64,000 nt of DNA from Leptasterias polaris (Eukaryota > Echinodermata > Asteroidea > Forcipulatida > Asteriidae), in NCBI GenBank assembly GCA_037783415.1, contig JAZGTN010000223.1, positions 861,006 through 925,005 on the forward strand, read 5' to 3'. A program made the position numbers and the translations under genes. The notes under the pieces are model-generated. The model saw nothing but the letters and a program-made list of their open reading frames with translations, was not told where the DNA came from and ran no database searches. Positions 36,251-45,619 of this stretch are shown here, piece by piece. The first letter of the stretch is position 1; each line of letters opens with the position of its first letter.

Positions 36251-36599
36251 AAAGCATCCTTGTCCCAGAGTTTTAAGTTTGTTTCAACAAAAAAATTAAC
36301 AAATGGTTTGTTTGTTAGTTTTATTATGAAAGCTAAAACTCGATTATACAAATTTTAAGGAGTGTTTTTGTTGTTCAGATTTTTTCATAGATCTAATTTT
36401 AAAAATAAAAATAATAATAATAATAATATTAAAAATGTATATTGCGCCCCTTACATACACAATGATCAAAGGCGCAGAACATATTGTTAAAAAGCACAGA
36501 ATGGAGCAAAAAGACAAAGAAAAAAGACTGGTCACCATAGGCCAGTGCCCAAATAAAAGTATGGGATGCGTCTGTCCCGCCAACAGAGAACTAATAGTT

Positions 36600-36742
36600 C
36601 TAGTGAAGTGGTAGTTATAGTGTCCATAATTCACTGTTAAAAATATGGATGCTATGAATGCGCGGAATGTTTTGAGCTTCGTTGCATGGGAGGTCGACTT
36701 GCTGTTGAAAACACTTCGAAATTTGTTGAAGGATACCATCGG
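36600..36742 (-). pseudogene. RTE-like LINE fragment, second copy
   Basis: Encodes MVSFNKFRSVFNSKSTSHAT, KLKTFRAFIASIFL on the minus strand, nearly identical to the larger fragment at 37100-37245. It is a direct duplicate about 503 bases away. An (AAT)n microsatellite lies at about 36405-36430 nearby. Confidence 0.65.
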
Positions 36743-36889
36743 ATACCCTCCACCGTTCTCTATGATCAGCTGCCAAGTGCAAGGTATGTCGGTTCTTGAT
36801 GTTCAGGTCCGTGGCTTTCAGGTCTACATTTTATTCTTTTCAGCCATAATGTGTTCTTTGACCGCCCCTTGGCAGCTTGTGATGACGTA

Positions 36890-37380
36890 TACATTCCATA
36901 GGCGCTTGCTTGGCTGGTGTTTCATCAGGTAGTCTGAGGGGATGGCCTGTCCATCTTAGGCGTCTTTTTGAGACTATGACACTTCAAGGTTTCTTGTTGT
37001 TTTTTCATAGAGCACTTTATTTGTCACCTTTTTGGGCCACTGAAGGCCAAAGATTGAACGCAGGAGCCCCCTGTGAAAGGCGTCGATTTTCTGTTCTAGT
37101 GAAGTGCCGGTATCATAATGGTGTCCATAATTCACTGTTGTATAGAAATATGGATGCTATGAATGCGCGGAATGTTTTGAGTTTCGTTGCATGGGAGGTC
37201 GACTTGATGTTGAAAACACTTCGAAATTTGTTGAAGGATACCATCGAAAGTACTTTCCTTCTGGTGATGTCTTCCTCAGTGTCCACATCCAGTAGAGAGC
37301 CAAGTACACTTTTTCCAGCTGGTGTTAATTCCGTTTCTGCTGATGTGATGTTTTTCTGTCTTACTTGAAACCTGACTTTA
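36890..37380 (-). pseudogene. RTE-like non-LTR retrotransposon, RT C-terminal fragment
   Basis: Read on the minus strand from about 37370: SLLDVDTEEDITRRKVLSM, KTFRAFIASIFLYNSELWT, EQKIDAFHRGLLRSIFGLQW, PKKVTNKVLYEK, then (shifted) KRRLRWTGHPLRLPDETPAK. The YNSELWT, LRSIFGLQWPKKVTN and KRRLRWTGH motifs are typical of the end of RTE/Ingi-type LINE polymerases. Frameshifts are present and the catalytic RT core lies outside the fragment. Confidence 0.7.
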
Positions 37381-37461
37381 CACGGAACCTGTGGTTTTGA
37401 AGGTCATTTTAGAAAAGGGAAATATAAACTTGTGAAAAAGCAAGGACCTGTAACCGAAAAA

Positions 37462-37568
37462 GGGCCGGTCCCACTACGGCGATGAGAACGGGAACGACAA
37501 ATCGTTTTGGGTCTTGTTCTGACTGTATACGATAAAATTAAATCCGATACGATTTTCTTTCCCCATGA
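37462..37568 (+). mobile_element. PIF/Harbinger left terminus
   Basis: GGGCCGGTCCCACTACGGCG followed by ATGAGAACGGGAACGACAA. The GGGCCGG start and nearby transposase exon suit a PIF/Harbinger left end. No matching right end was found nearby, so the element seems 3'-truncated or interrupted. Confidence 0.5.
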
Positions 37569-37890
37569 CTCTGTTGCAACTATAGCAACAGATACTCGGA
37601 AGATGATGCTCTGTTGCTTCTATTGGTAAATAGAAGGCGCAGGAGAAGAACCCCAGAAGCGTGTGGGTTCATGGTATTTTGAAGAATAAAGAAATTGGAG
37701 AGTACAATGTGAGTTTAGGGAACTTTCTTCTCACGACGAAGATAAGTTTTTCCAATACTTCAGGATGTCCGAATGCCAATTTGAGACTATTCTAGCACTG
37801 GTCAAGTCTGACCTGACAAAGATTACAATTCACAACTCCGGTCCCCAATTAATTGGAGCAAGGGAGAGGCTAGCTAAATTTGTGTTTGAG
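37569..37890 (+). pseudogene. PIF/Harbinger transposase first exon, frameshifted
   Basis: N-terminal part of a HARBI1-like DDE transposase. Motifs in order: SEDDALLLLLVNRRRRRRTP, WVHGILKNKEIGEYN (other frame), then EFRELSSHDEDKFFQYFRMS, ILALVKSDLTK, ARERLAKFVFE, ending at a donor GTGAGT (37891). The pattern L(V)NRRRRRR, W-V-H, FFxYFRMS matches the family. Two one-base frameshifts (near 37650 and 37705) break it, and the catalytic DDE exons do not follow within the next kilobase as far as I can read. Confidence 0.85.
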
Positions 37891-38600
37891 GTGAGTTTAC
37901 TAATAATTTAATATTAGCATGGAAGTCGCTCATTGGTTGAACATCTCATTAATCAGATTCAGATTAATCTGCAACCAAACCGCTATATTATTGGGTGGAC
38001 AGGGTGATTATTGTCTACAAGATCGTGAGCATTGACCTAAGGAGTCTAAAGACACAATTGGAAAATGAGGGGCATATAATGTTAAAGTTCATTTGAGAGG
38101 TCGGGGAAGTAAAGAATATTCTATGGTCTAATTTACCTATTTCTCTAGCAACTAAAGCAGCAATGACGAGTTTATCTCAGCCACCCCCCCCCCCCCCCCG
38201 TTTAAGTGTTTGTTAATAAGTGGAAAAAGAAACATACTGATACTAAATGTACACATAATAGTAATCAATTGTTAAGTCCTCCATAAGTTCACAATCTTTC
38301 CAAGATGGATAATTAATTTCGTAAAAACTATTAAGCCATTTTGTTCCCCTTTATGCGTATGTATCACTGTAAGCCTATGCCGTCGGTTTATGTCGTCTGC
38401 TGAAGAAATACACAGCTATTTTAATTATAACACAGTGCAGACGTACTTGCACTCAAGTCTACTTATAGTTACTGTTACCAGAAATAATCTGATCTGCCAC
38501 ACTTTCAGTCGTAGTCAGGTTGAGTTTTAGGCCCAATTGAAGAGTAATTGTCATCGAATTGTTAACGATTTCGTCCATTTTGAAAGTTGGCTAACGCATG
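37891..38600. other. Low-copy DNA with poly-C tract
   Basis: C run at about 38184-38199. Near 38440-38470 sits TTGCACTCAAGTCTA, which resembles a right terminus of the 9-bp-TSD family, but I found no left partner. No coding sequence recognised. Confidence 0.4.
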
Positions 38601-38865
38601 TTATAACACCCCTAACAAATATTCTGCCTTTTCATTGGTTTAGAGCGCGTCACATGATATGTCTAATTAGTTTTACTAGAAACGGCGGCCGTGTGATAGT
38701 GCATCGTTTGCCATGTGATAGTCCGACGACTATCACACGGCGTGCAGTACCTAGACGTCTTTTTCACCCACCTCGAGCCCAATCAGTTGTGCATCTGTGT
38801 ATCTGAAATGCGCGTACGAACGTTATGTGTACGAGGATGATAAATAGTCTGTTGGGGTGTTATAA
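38601..38865. mobile_element. Small inverted-repeat element TTATAACACCCC (265 bp)
   Basis: Ends TTATAACACCCCTAAC and (reverse complement) TTATAACACCCCAAC. It contains a strong internal fold-back: CCGTGTGATAGT near 38688 pairs with ACTATCACACGG near 38730. Its right end overlaps the left arm of the larger palindromic repeat, so the exact unit is uncertain. Confidence 0.6.
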
Positions 38866-38964
38866 AACAAATATTGACTGCTTTTACTCGATCGTGCTAT
38901 GGTTAAAACTACGACTCCCTCGGCGATCCCCGGAGCGTTCTATTTTCCCTCGGCTGCACCTCGG

Positions 38965-38973
38965 GAAAATAGC
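38965..38973. repeat. Left 9-bp target-site duplication of copy 4
   Basis: GAAAATAGC, an exact match to 39713-39721. Confidence 0.9.
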
Positions 38974-39712
38974 TAGACTTGATTCAAGTCCCTTTCTCGT
39001 GCGAGGTTCCTAACGTAACGCGCCAGCATGCGCATGCAGCCACAGCAGAGCCGTATATTGGGAATACCAGTGCGCCCTCACCGACAAAATGTAGTTATTT
39101 ATGCGGTGGCGATCAAGGGACTTGACGGGGTCGTTTCCTACTCCACGCATTTGAATAGAAAAATCTCCCCAAATGGGGAGATGTACAAATCCAATGGGAG
39201 CGTGGAAGTGCCGCCCCTTTCATTTAGTATTCATCTTGCTCTGTGACGTTTGTATCATGTATCTATGGACGTAAGCATCTCCAGAATGGCTGCCGGGCGG
39301 AAGAGGGGGGTGGGTGTTTTAAGTCGCTGAATTGCATTTGTCAACAATTCAAAGTATGCATTTGCAAACAATACCAATCCCAATGTATACGTAATATTAA
39401 CTTGAATTCAAATAAATTTGTAGCTTTTATATATATTCATGCATTTCGATCCTCGACAAAGTACTTTACCACCCCCGCAAATAAAAAAATCAACGAGTCT
39501 TCTTTTTGAACGCGTTTGATTGGACAACAAGTAATGCGCCATAACTTTGCATATTCGTAAGTGAATAAATTTACATATCAGGCAACTGCGGGTTCGTCAA
39601 GTCCCTGTCCCGCGCGCGGAACAGGTTGGGGAATGCAGAGCGCAAAATAATAGTTTTCTGACGATGAGGCAAGGAAGGGCCTTGCACGGGATTGGGACTT
39701 GAGTCAAGTCTA
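38974..39712. mobile_element. 9-bp-TSD family, copy 4 (739 bp, itself interrupted)
   Basis: Ends TAGACTTGATTCAAGTC and (reverse complement of the right) TAGACTTGACTCAAGTC. The exact TSD GAAAATAGC is at 38965-38973 and 39713-39721. The outer arms (38974-39092 and 39600-39712) match copy 3 in inverse orientation. The central part, bounded by AGGGACTTGACG (39115) and its exact inverse CGTCAAGTCCCT (about 39594-39605), is absent from copy 3 and is probably a further insertion or an alternative core. Confidence 0.9.
39115..39605. mobile_element. Possible third-level nested element in copy 4
   Basis: A 12-base perfect inverted repeat AGGGACTTGACG bounds about 490 bases that copy 3 lacks. No target-site duplication is evident at its edges. 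Its interior has a perfect ATCTCCCC/GGGGAGAT fold-back near 39163-39182. Confidence 0.4.
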
Positions 39713-39721
39713 GAAAATAGC
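39713..39721. repeat. Right 9-bp target-site duplication of copy 4
   Basis: GAAAATAGC, an exact match to 38965-38973. Confidence 0.9.
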
Positions 39722-39800
39722 ACGCTCCGGGGATCACCTCGGGAGTCGTAGTTTTAACCATAGCACTCGAAGCAGTCAATATTTGTATACTAATAACACC

Positions 39801-40050
39801 TCCTCTGGACCGTTTGCCAAAGCGCTGCGTACGCTTTTTGCGCATCCGCGTTCCAGTTTGAAAACGTGCGCGTAAAATGCCAAACGTACGCGTTGTTCGC
39901 CTGAGTGGAACGCACCCAAGCTGATGATACTTGTAAATTAATTGCAAATTCTGTGTGAATAATTAAAAATGTTTCGAGTATAGTTGCCGTAAAGACAAGC
40001 ATACTGTTTTGTTTAGTTTGTTTAAGGGTTGATGCGGCGGCAACTCACAA
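39801..40050. other. Spacer rich in CpG palindromes
   Basis: Contains AACGTACGCGTT and GCGCAAAAAGCGT-type self-complementary bits on an otherwise unremarkable background. May be a worn TIR fragment; no boundary found. Confidence 0.35.
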
Positions 40051-40223
40051 TAGACCTTATGCATATGGCGTCATTTGAGTAGGGCGCCCTCGCCTAGAGG
40101 TCAAAAGGAAGATGTTCATTGGCCAGTCCTGTGCGCCGTGCGTACAAATCAGCGCGTTTCCATTGTTTCATCATCAGTTTACCTCTAAGATGGCGGCTTG
40201 GTGACGTCAATGCATAAGGTCTA
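40051..40223. mobile_element. TA-flanked MITE A (173 bp with TAs)
   Basis: Inverted ends TAGACCTTATGCATATGGCG and (reverse complement of the right) TAGACCTTATGCATTGACGT. Flanked by TA, as in Tc1/mariner and related TA-targeting elements. No coding capacity. Confidence 0.75.
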
Positions 40224-40396
40224 TAGACCCCTTGCATAACGCGGAACGCTAAATGGACCCTGAGGTCACGCACACTATTTTACGCACAAAGAACACCTAT
40301 CGTCCAATCATCTGCCTCCTTTGACCTCAGTGAGGGCGCTTTTTGACCTCAGTGGGGGCGCTTTTTTAGCGTGTGACGTCATATGCAAGGGGTCTA
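40224..40396. mobile_element. TA-flanked MITE B (173 bp with TAs)
   Basis: Ends TAGACCCCTTGCATAACGC and (reverse complement of the right) TAGACCCCTTGCATATGACG. It abuts MITE A, giving the palindromic junction GGTCTATAGACC. It contains two GACCTCAGTG(A/G)GGGCGCTTTT copies in tandem near 40324-40365. Confidence 0.75.
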
Positions 40397-40630
40397 TAGA
40401 CCCTTCCCAGAAATATGCTAATTGCATTCACGCATGCGTACAGACACTATTGGTTGGCCAACCCCCGCCATAAAGATGTGCACTAAGCAGACGCACAAAC
40501 GCGTCTGCGTCACGCCACCATCATCCCCATACGCAATGATTCATCATGGCGCAAGATTCATCATTTTTCCAACCAAAGTGTTAGTGCGCACGCGTGATGT
40601 GCAATTTACATATTTCATGGGAAGGGTCTA
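40397..40630. mobile_element. TA-flanked MITE C (234 bp with TAs)
   Basis: Ends TAGACCCTTCCCAGAAATAT and (reverse complement of the right) TAGACCCTTCCCATGAAATA; the imperfect inverted repeat extends about 45 bases inward. It abuts MITE B with the same GGTCTATAGACC junction. Confidence 0.75.
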
Positions 40631-40671
40631 TTATCCACACACACTCAAAACATTCCGGCATGTACTGTACG

Positions 40672-41361
40672 CAGGCGCGGATTCAGGGGGGGAGGGGGGG
40701 CACGTGCCCCCCGGGTAAAATTTGAAAATAAAAATATATATAGGGCCTATATATCTGCCTGTGTGTGTGTGGTGTCTTGTCCCCAAGCGGCAGGATGGAT
40801 TTCTTTTTCATCCTATGCCTATAAAATTTGTTTCTTTCTGCCAAAATGAATCTTTCATGGATGTCACTTGTAATTGCATAGATTTGTACGATAACATAAG
40901 CGTTTGAAACCTGACGTGCCAGTTTGTCCTGGATAAAATATAATTATGTCGTTCTGGCATTCAAGTGTAAAGACTACACTAAGCTTGAACTATATTTTTT
41001 GAATGAATATGCATGAAACCAGATATTGCAGCGACCGGATCCAAACGCGAGATTTGTGGGATTAACATTTTCTTTCAGTAAAATTAGAAGATTGGTATGG
41101 ATCAGAAGTGCTTAAAAAATGTGTCTATTTCTCGGTTTCTGGCAAACAGAGGCTTGATTTTTCACCCCTCAAAATGCCCAAAGCTGTGAGCTTCCGGGGG
41201 CTCTGAGCTTCCTGAACCCCCACCGGGGCTTCGCCCCTGGACCCCACCAGGGGCCGTAAGACCGGCCCCTGGACCCCACCCATTTTTGTTTTACCCTCTA
41301 ATAAAAAATCCTGGTTGCGCCGTTGTGCCCCCCGGTTAAAAAAATCCTGGATCCGCCCCTG
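40672..41361. mobile_element. Inverted-repeat element CAGGGGCGGATCCAGG (690 bp)
   Basis: Left end CAGGCGCGGATTCAGGG and right end (reverse complement) CAGGGGCGGATCCAGG, each followed inward by a G/C-run and GTGCCCCCCGG-type sequence. I recall CGCGGATCCAGG-type ends as frequent in invertebrate DNA transposons but cannot name the superfamily. No flanking duplication is clear. The interior holds a tandem GGGGCTTCGCCCCTGGACCC / GGGCCG motif near 41226-41280. Confidence 0.6.
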
Positions 41362-41849
41362 GTATGTCCGGTGACTTATAGCAGTTTGGACCTGGCGGAG
41401 TCCCAGTACGGAACTGATCGAAAGGGTAATTGAATGAGCAGTTTGGATCTGGCGGAGTACCAGTACGGAACTGAAGGGGTGTAATAATTAGCAGCAATGA
41501 CTTCGGAGGGTAATGCGGGAGTAATTTCAGCTTTGCTGACCCGCGTTGACGCAGTAAAGGGTATTGCCGGGGTAGTTTCAGCTTTGCTGACCGTAGATAC
41601 GCAGTACGTAAAGTACCGCAGGAGTAGGCCCTAATTGATGACGCAGTTTATTAATATAGGCCTACAAAAGTTTTTTGGGATTGATTAAAAATGTATGTAG
41701 TGTTATAATAAGTATATGTATGAGCAAATTCAGTTTTGGGAATAAAGAAAACAGTCTTCCAGATACTGCGCCGTGCTCTATACCGCGCCGTGCTGTTATC
41801 TCACTGGTAGTGTATAACCGCCCGGTTCTTTAACTGTTCTTTAACTGTA
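41362..41849. repeat. Spacer with short local duplications
   Basis: CAGTTTGGACCTGGCGGAGT at 41390 recurs with two changes at 41441. TTTCAGCTTTGCTGACC occurs twice (about 41526 and 41575). This is decayed tandem duplication; no gene. Confidence 0.5.
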
Positions 41850-42579
41850 GGCGAGGGGTGAAAAATACAGCTAGAATTGCTCAATAAGTGATAAAAGCAT
41901 GAGACTTGGCACAATTATTCTTCAACCCATACTGAATATTTTTAAGGATGGAGCCATTGAAAACAGCATGTTCCTTAGCAACGGTTGCTAGGTAACAAAT
42001 TTACCCTAGAAACCGGTTGTTTATACCTATCTACTACATTCGGAAAGGTTGGTGCTATGTTACAGAACATCAGAACTATCAGTAGACATGTTTTAAAGAC
42101 AATCAGTGTCATCAGAAAACAAAATAACACAATTAGTGTCACCACAAAACAATATAGCATTTGTTGTGTTGCTAGGTATCGGATAAACAGTACCAGCTGC
42201 CTATTTATATCCTCTATTTGTAAAAATTATGATTCTACTTCGCATTGCCTTATGGCCTACTGAAGAGGAATGTTTTGGGTAAATAATACAGGTTATCGTT
42301 ATTGTTATAAAAAAGTAACAACACATTAAATATTTAGTTGCTTAGTAACCTATCAACCATAGCAACCGTCTGAGTACACACAGAAGACTACCTGTGAACA
42401 CAGGATTCACTGAACTCATTAACTCAGCTTAAACATGTACAATTATCAATAGAAGACCCCATTCATGGAAATATATTGAAAGCAATGGTACCATGCATTA
42501 AATCAAAACAGTGTTGTTACGCTTTACATCCAGGGTACCAACTTTGTTATCAACTTTATTTCCATAGCTTCAAACGTTG

Positions 42580-44920
42580 TCACAATCTCTTCTGCATGTG
42601 CAGTAAAAAGGGCATTGCATTATGCGCCCGTACACATTTGCAGTCTCTACACCTGCTTCTGCATGCACACTTCAGCAGCTCTGGGCAGGATGCACTGGCT
42701 TCTTGCAGATTATGTCCACAGGGGCTTCCACTGTTCAAGGCAAGTCCATCCCCACTGAACAGGAGAGGGTAATTCGTGATATGCCATAGTAGTACACCCC
42801 CAGTAGTGGCCACCTTGCAATACTGCCCTCCTGATATGTTGTTGTAGGGCGGCCTTGGTGGGAGGAAGGATTGAGATCTGACGCCCTTTGCGTGTGATAT
42901 AGAAGCTTCCTTACTTAGAGAAGGATAGTGAAATATTATAGAGAAGCTTCTGTCTCTACCTTGCTCTGATCGTGCAGCTCAGAGAAGGCTCTAATGAACT
43001 CATCATGTGTTCCCTAACCCCCACACGTCTCCGTTGTCTAAGACCAGTAGCACGATTTTCTCTGGTCAGTGCCTTTAGACTGTCGTCGAAGTATTGATCC
43101 CAGACAATATCTACCCATAGAGCCTGATTTTGCTCTCTTTTGATGGAACAAACACCTTTGCTGCGTACTCGCCAAATGTCTTACATCCTCCAGGTCGAAG
43201 AATGTTCACGAGTACAGCACCATCATTGATGCTCACATCTGTGTCTGGCCTTACATCACTTGTAGACTCTACATGTCTTTCGAGACAATCTATGAGATCG
43301 GACTTCTTCCCTGGCAAGCGTAACTGCCCATATGAAGAGAGAGAGTATGGTGGAAATGGATGATTTTCGTGGCTGAAAAAATGTCAAAGTCATCGTCTCT
43401 TGTCTGACATGCAACATACAGCCTTGCGAAGAGAGAAGATTCACTTTTGAGAAGATTGACCTGAAGTGTGCCCCTGCTTTATTTGATGACCCTTTTGCTT
43501 GTTTGTTGAACAGAGTGCTTCCTTGTTCCTGGTTATGGTGGCTGTTATTGGCTTTATGTTTGCCCTGAGGCGCTCGTCCACAAGCGTTGCATCTGATGAG
43601 CATTAATGTATAGTGGTGAGGCACACTGCTTGGCTACTGGTCGACAGGTCCATTATGTCCTTTGACTGCAGCCCTAGAAAGTTCTGGCTTCTTCCTCAAA
43701 TGGGCTCCCCATGCCCTCGATTACATTTGCAGGTAGTGCTGTCACCTGTTTAGCAAATAGCTTCTGGGGGCGGCAGTTTGCTCATAACGAACTTGCCACT
43801 TTGGAATTCCCGGGCAACATCAGGATAGGTTCTATCAAGGCTACACATATCCCTCACATGAACTGACATCCAACAGGTGTAATGGGTGTGGTTTAGACTA
43901 TCTACAAACAATTCAAAGTGACCTGCACGCAATGAACGCACAAATACCAAGCAGTTGTAGTCCAAGATATCTGTACCTGTACAGGAACTGTGGTGCTTCA
44001 TTTCTGCCAGGTGCACCAAAGGCTGAAACTGTCTGTAGGATCTTGTGGGTTGGTTAGACACACACATCATGTGCCCTTTTCAGGAGAATGTATAATGCAC
44101 ATTATGCAGTAACTTGGTGGGAATGTCTGGTACGGGTGACATGGGATGCCTTCAGGAACGATTCCACAATGTGGCAAGTTCTGCCTCTTGGTGAGCTTCC
44201 ACCCAACCACTACCTTCCAACCAGTGACCCAAGACTTTGTTGCAGGTCATCTCTATGTGAAGTCCCCCAAGAAGTATAACAAACTTACCCTCACCATACA
44301 GCCTATCCATAGACCATTGTAGTTATCACAGGAATCTGGCCAGGGTTTACATGTTGCACAGCTGCCTGAATATTAACTTCAAAGGAGTGACGCAACATCG
44401 AGGGGGTGCTGGCCTCCTCAGGAAAAAGGGGCAGCATGGCAATGATGGATGGTAAGACGTCTGATTCTGCTATTAGACTGGCGTAGCATGCTGCCCAAGA
44501 AATGTTAGAATCAGAGGATATTTCATCTGCATGCAGATTCTCAACATGACTCAGCCAGTCATATTCTTTCTCCATTTCTTTACCTATAGAGTGTCGAGGG
44601 AAGATATCGGGTTACCAGCAGTGAGTGGACCATAGACATCGTTTGATGGCAGACCTGTAGTCTTTATTTCACTGTAAGCGATGTGCAAGTCACCATTCTT
44701 TGCCCCTTCACAAAGTTGCTATTGAATGGGTGAAACCGCGATCGGTGTCATCACTCGTGTTACTCTCGTTGGTAACATTCTGGAAGAAGGACAAACCCTT
44801 GTTCCGTGAAATGAACCGGTGGAGGTCTGAGCTTGGATTGTGGCCTATATTGTCTGCCGCTGCAGTGATAAACTGACTGTTCTGGAACTGGGGAGGACAG
44901 ACTGTGGCAATCTGCAGTGA
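42580..44920 (-). pseudogene. Conserved uncharacterised protein with Cys-rich C-terminus, decayed
   Basis: Minus strand, N to C, over several frames: QFITAAADNIGHNPSS (44860), WLSHVENLHADE and NISWAACYASL (44500), VQHVNPGQIPVI (44340), GLHIEM and VLGHWLEGSGW (44250), FLKASHVTRTRHSHQVTA (44150), LDYNCLVFVRSLRAGHFELF (43930), HTHYTCWMSVHVRDM (43870), TYPDVAREFQSGKFVMSK, LVNILRPGGCKTFGEYAAKV (43180), VDIVWDQYFDDSLKALTREN (43090), LPPTKAALQQHIRRAV (42840), ELPSPVQWGW (42770), then a Cys-rich end CPELLKCACRSRCRDCKC (42660). From memory, similar strings occur in large uncharacterised predicted proteins of cnidarians, molluscs and echinoderms; I know no assigned activity. Multiple stops and frameshifts make it a pseudogene, and it appears N-terminally truncated at the repeat arm. 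Confidence 0.7.
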
Positions 44921-45179
44921 ACATATGCTCCAGAGTTATGTTTACATAATAAGGAATGAATTTTTAGATATTAAAATCCATTAAGATTGTTATAAAAAAT
45001 GTGTATGCAGACGTCCTAATAATGATGGTTGCTAAGGAAAAATGTTGCCTAGCAACTATTGTAAGCCTCTTGCAGTTGACAATTGCTCCAGAATGATGCT
45101 AATAAGACGGGTAAAGTTAAAAATAATAAAATATGTTGCAATTGATAAGGAAAATTGGTTTGCAGGCATATTTTGTTCT

Positions 45180-45472
45180 AGTTGCTAAGGAAAATATGTA
45201 ACCTAGCAACCGTTGCTATGCTATATACATTTCACATTGGCTCCACCCCTGAACTTGTCGAGAATATTGTGTTGAACATTTTTGCAAAGTTTCATGCTTT
45301 TAGCACAATCTGCAGGCATCTTTTGTGCTTGTTGCTAAGGAAAATATGTAACCTAGCAACCGTTGCTATGCTATATACATTTCACATTGGCTCCACCCCT
45401 GAAAATGTTAAGAATGTTGTGTTGAACATTTGTGCAAAGTTTCATGCTTTTATCACAATCTGAGCAATTTTT
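45180..45472. repeat. Tandem duplication of ~146 bases in the right arm
   Basis: TTGCTAAGGAAAATATGTAA, CCTAGCAACCGTTGCTATGC and TTTCACATTGGCTCCACCCC each occur twice at a ~146-base spacing. The 93-codon frame at 45182-45463 is a by-product. Confidence 0.75.
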
Positions 45473-45483
45473 TCACCCTCGCC

Positions 45484-45619
45484 TTGACTAAACGAATCTA
45501 TAGGGATTCACAGTTCACACGCACGCGTGTCGTGTCTATAAGCAAACCACAGCAACGCTCAAGAGAGCTATCATTAGATCTGTAGTAGAGACAAGGCAAC
45601 CGCGAGAGCGACACGTTGT
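45484..45619. other. Short junction between mobile element and satellite
   Basis: About 136 bases resembling neither neighbour; includes CACACGCACGCGTGTCGTGT. No feature seen. Confidence 0.4.

Larger units (their letters stand above)
38856..39800. mobile_element. Palindromic repeat split by a nested element
   Basis: Left arm 38856-38957 and right arm 39713-39800 are inverted copies (GGTGTTAT, AAATATTGACTGCTT, CTATGGTTAAAACTACGACT, GATCCCCGGAGCGT). Copy 4 of the 9-bp-TSD family sits between the arms at GAAAATAGC. The host is older than the insertion. Confidence 0.65.
41850..45483. mobile_element. 3.6-kb inverted-repeat element carrying a conserved unknown gene
   Basis: Left end GGCGAGGGGTGAAAAAT and right end (reverse complement) GGCGAGGGTGAAAAAAT. 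Similarity between arms continues inward: AATTGCTCA, GTGATAAAAGCATGA, CTTxGCACAA, a GGxTGGAGCCA block and CCTTAGCAACxGTTGCTAGG, over at least 150 bases. The right arm is internally duplicated: a ~146-base unit at about 45180-45325 is repeated at 45326-45472. The interior is filled by the decayed minus-strand gene at 42580-44920, which begins and ends next to the arms. No TSD is evident, so the mobile class is unresolved. Confidence 0.6.

Noticed and set aside
38440..38475. Another terminus of the 9-bp-TSD family (TTGCACTCAAGTCTA)
   Set aside because: The palindrome is imperfect and no left end with a matching CTTATAGTT duplication was found.
40672..41361. Target-site duplication for the CAGGGGCGGATCC element
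   Set aside because: Left and right flanks (CTGTACG / GTATGTCC) do not match in a convincing length.
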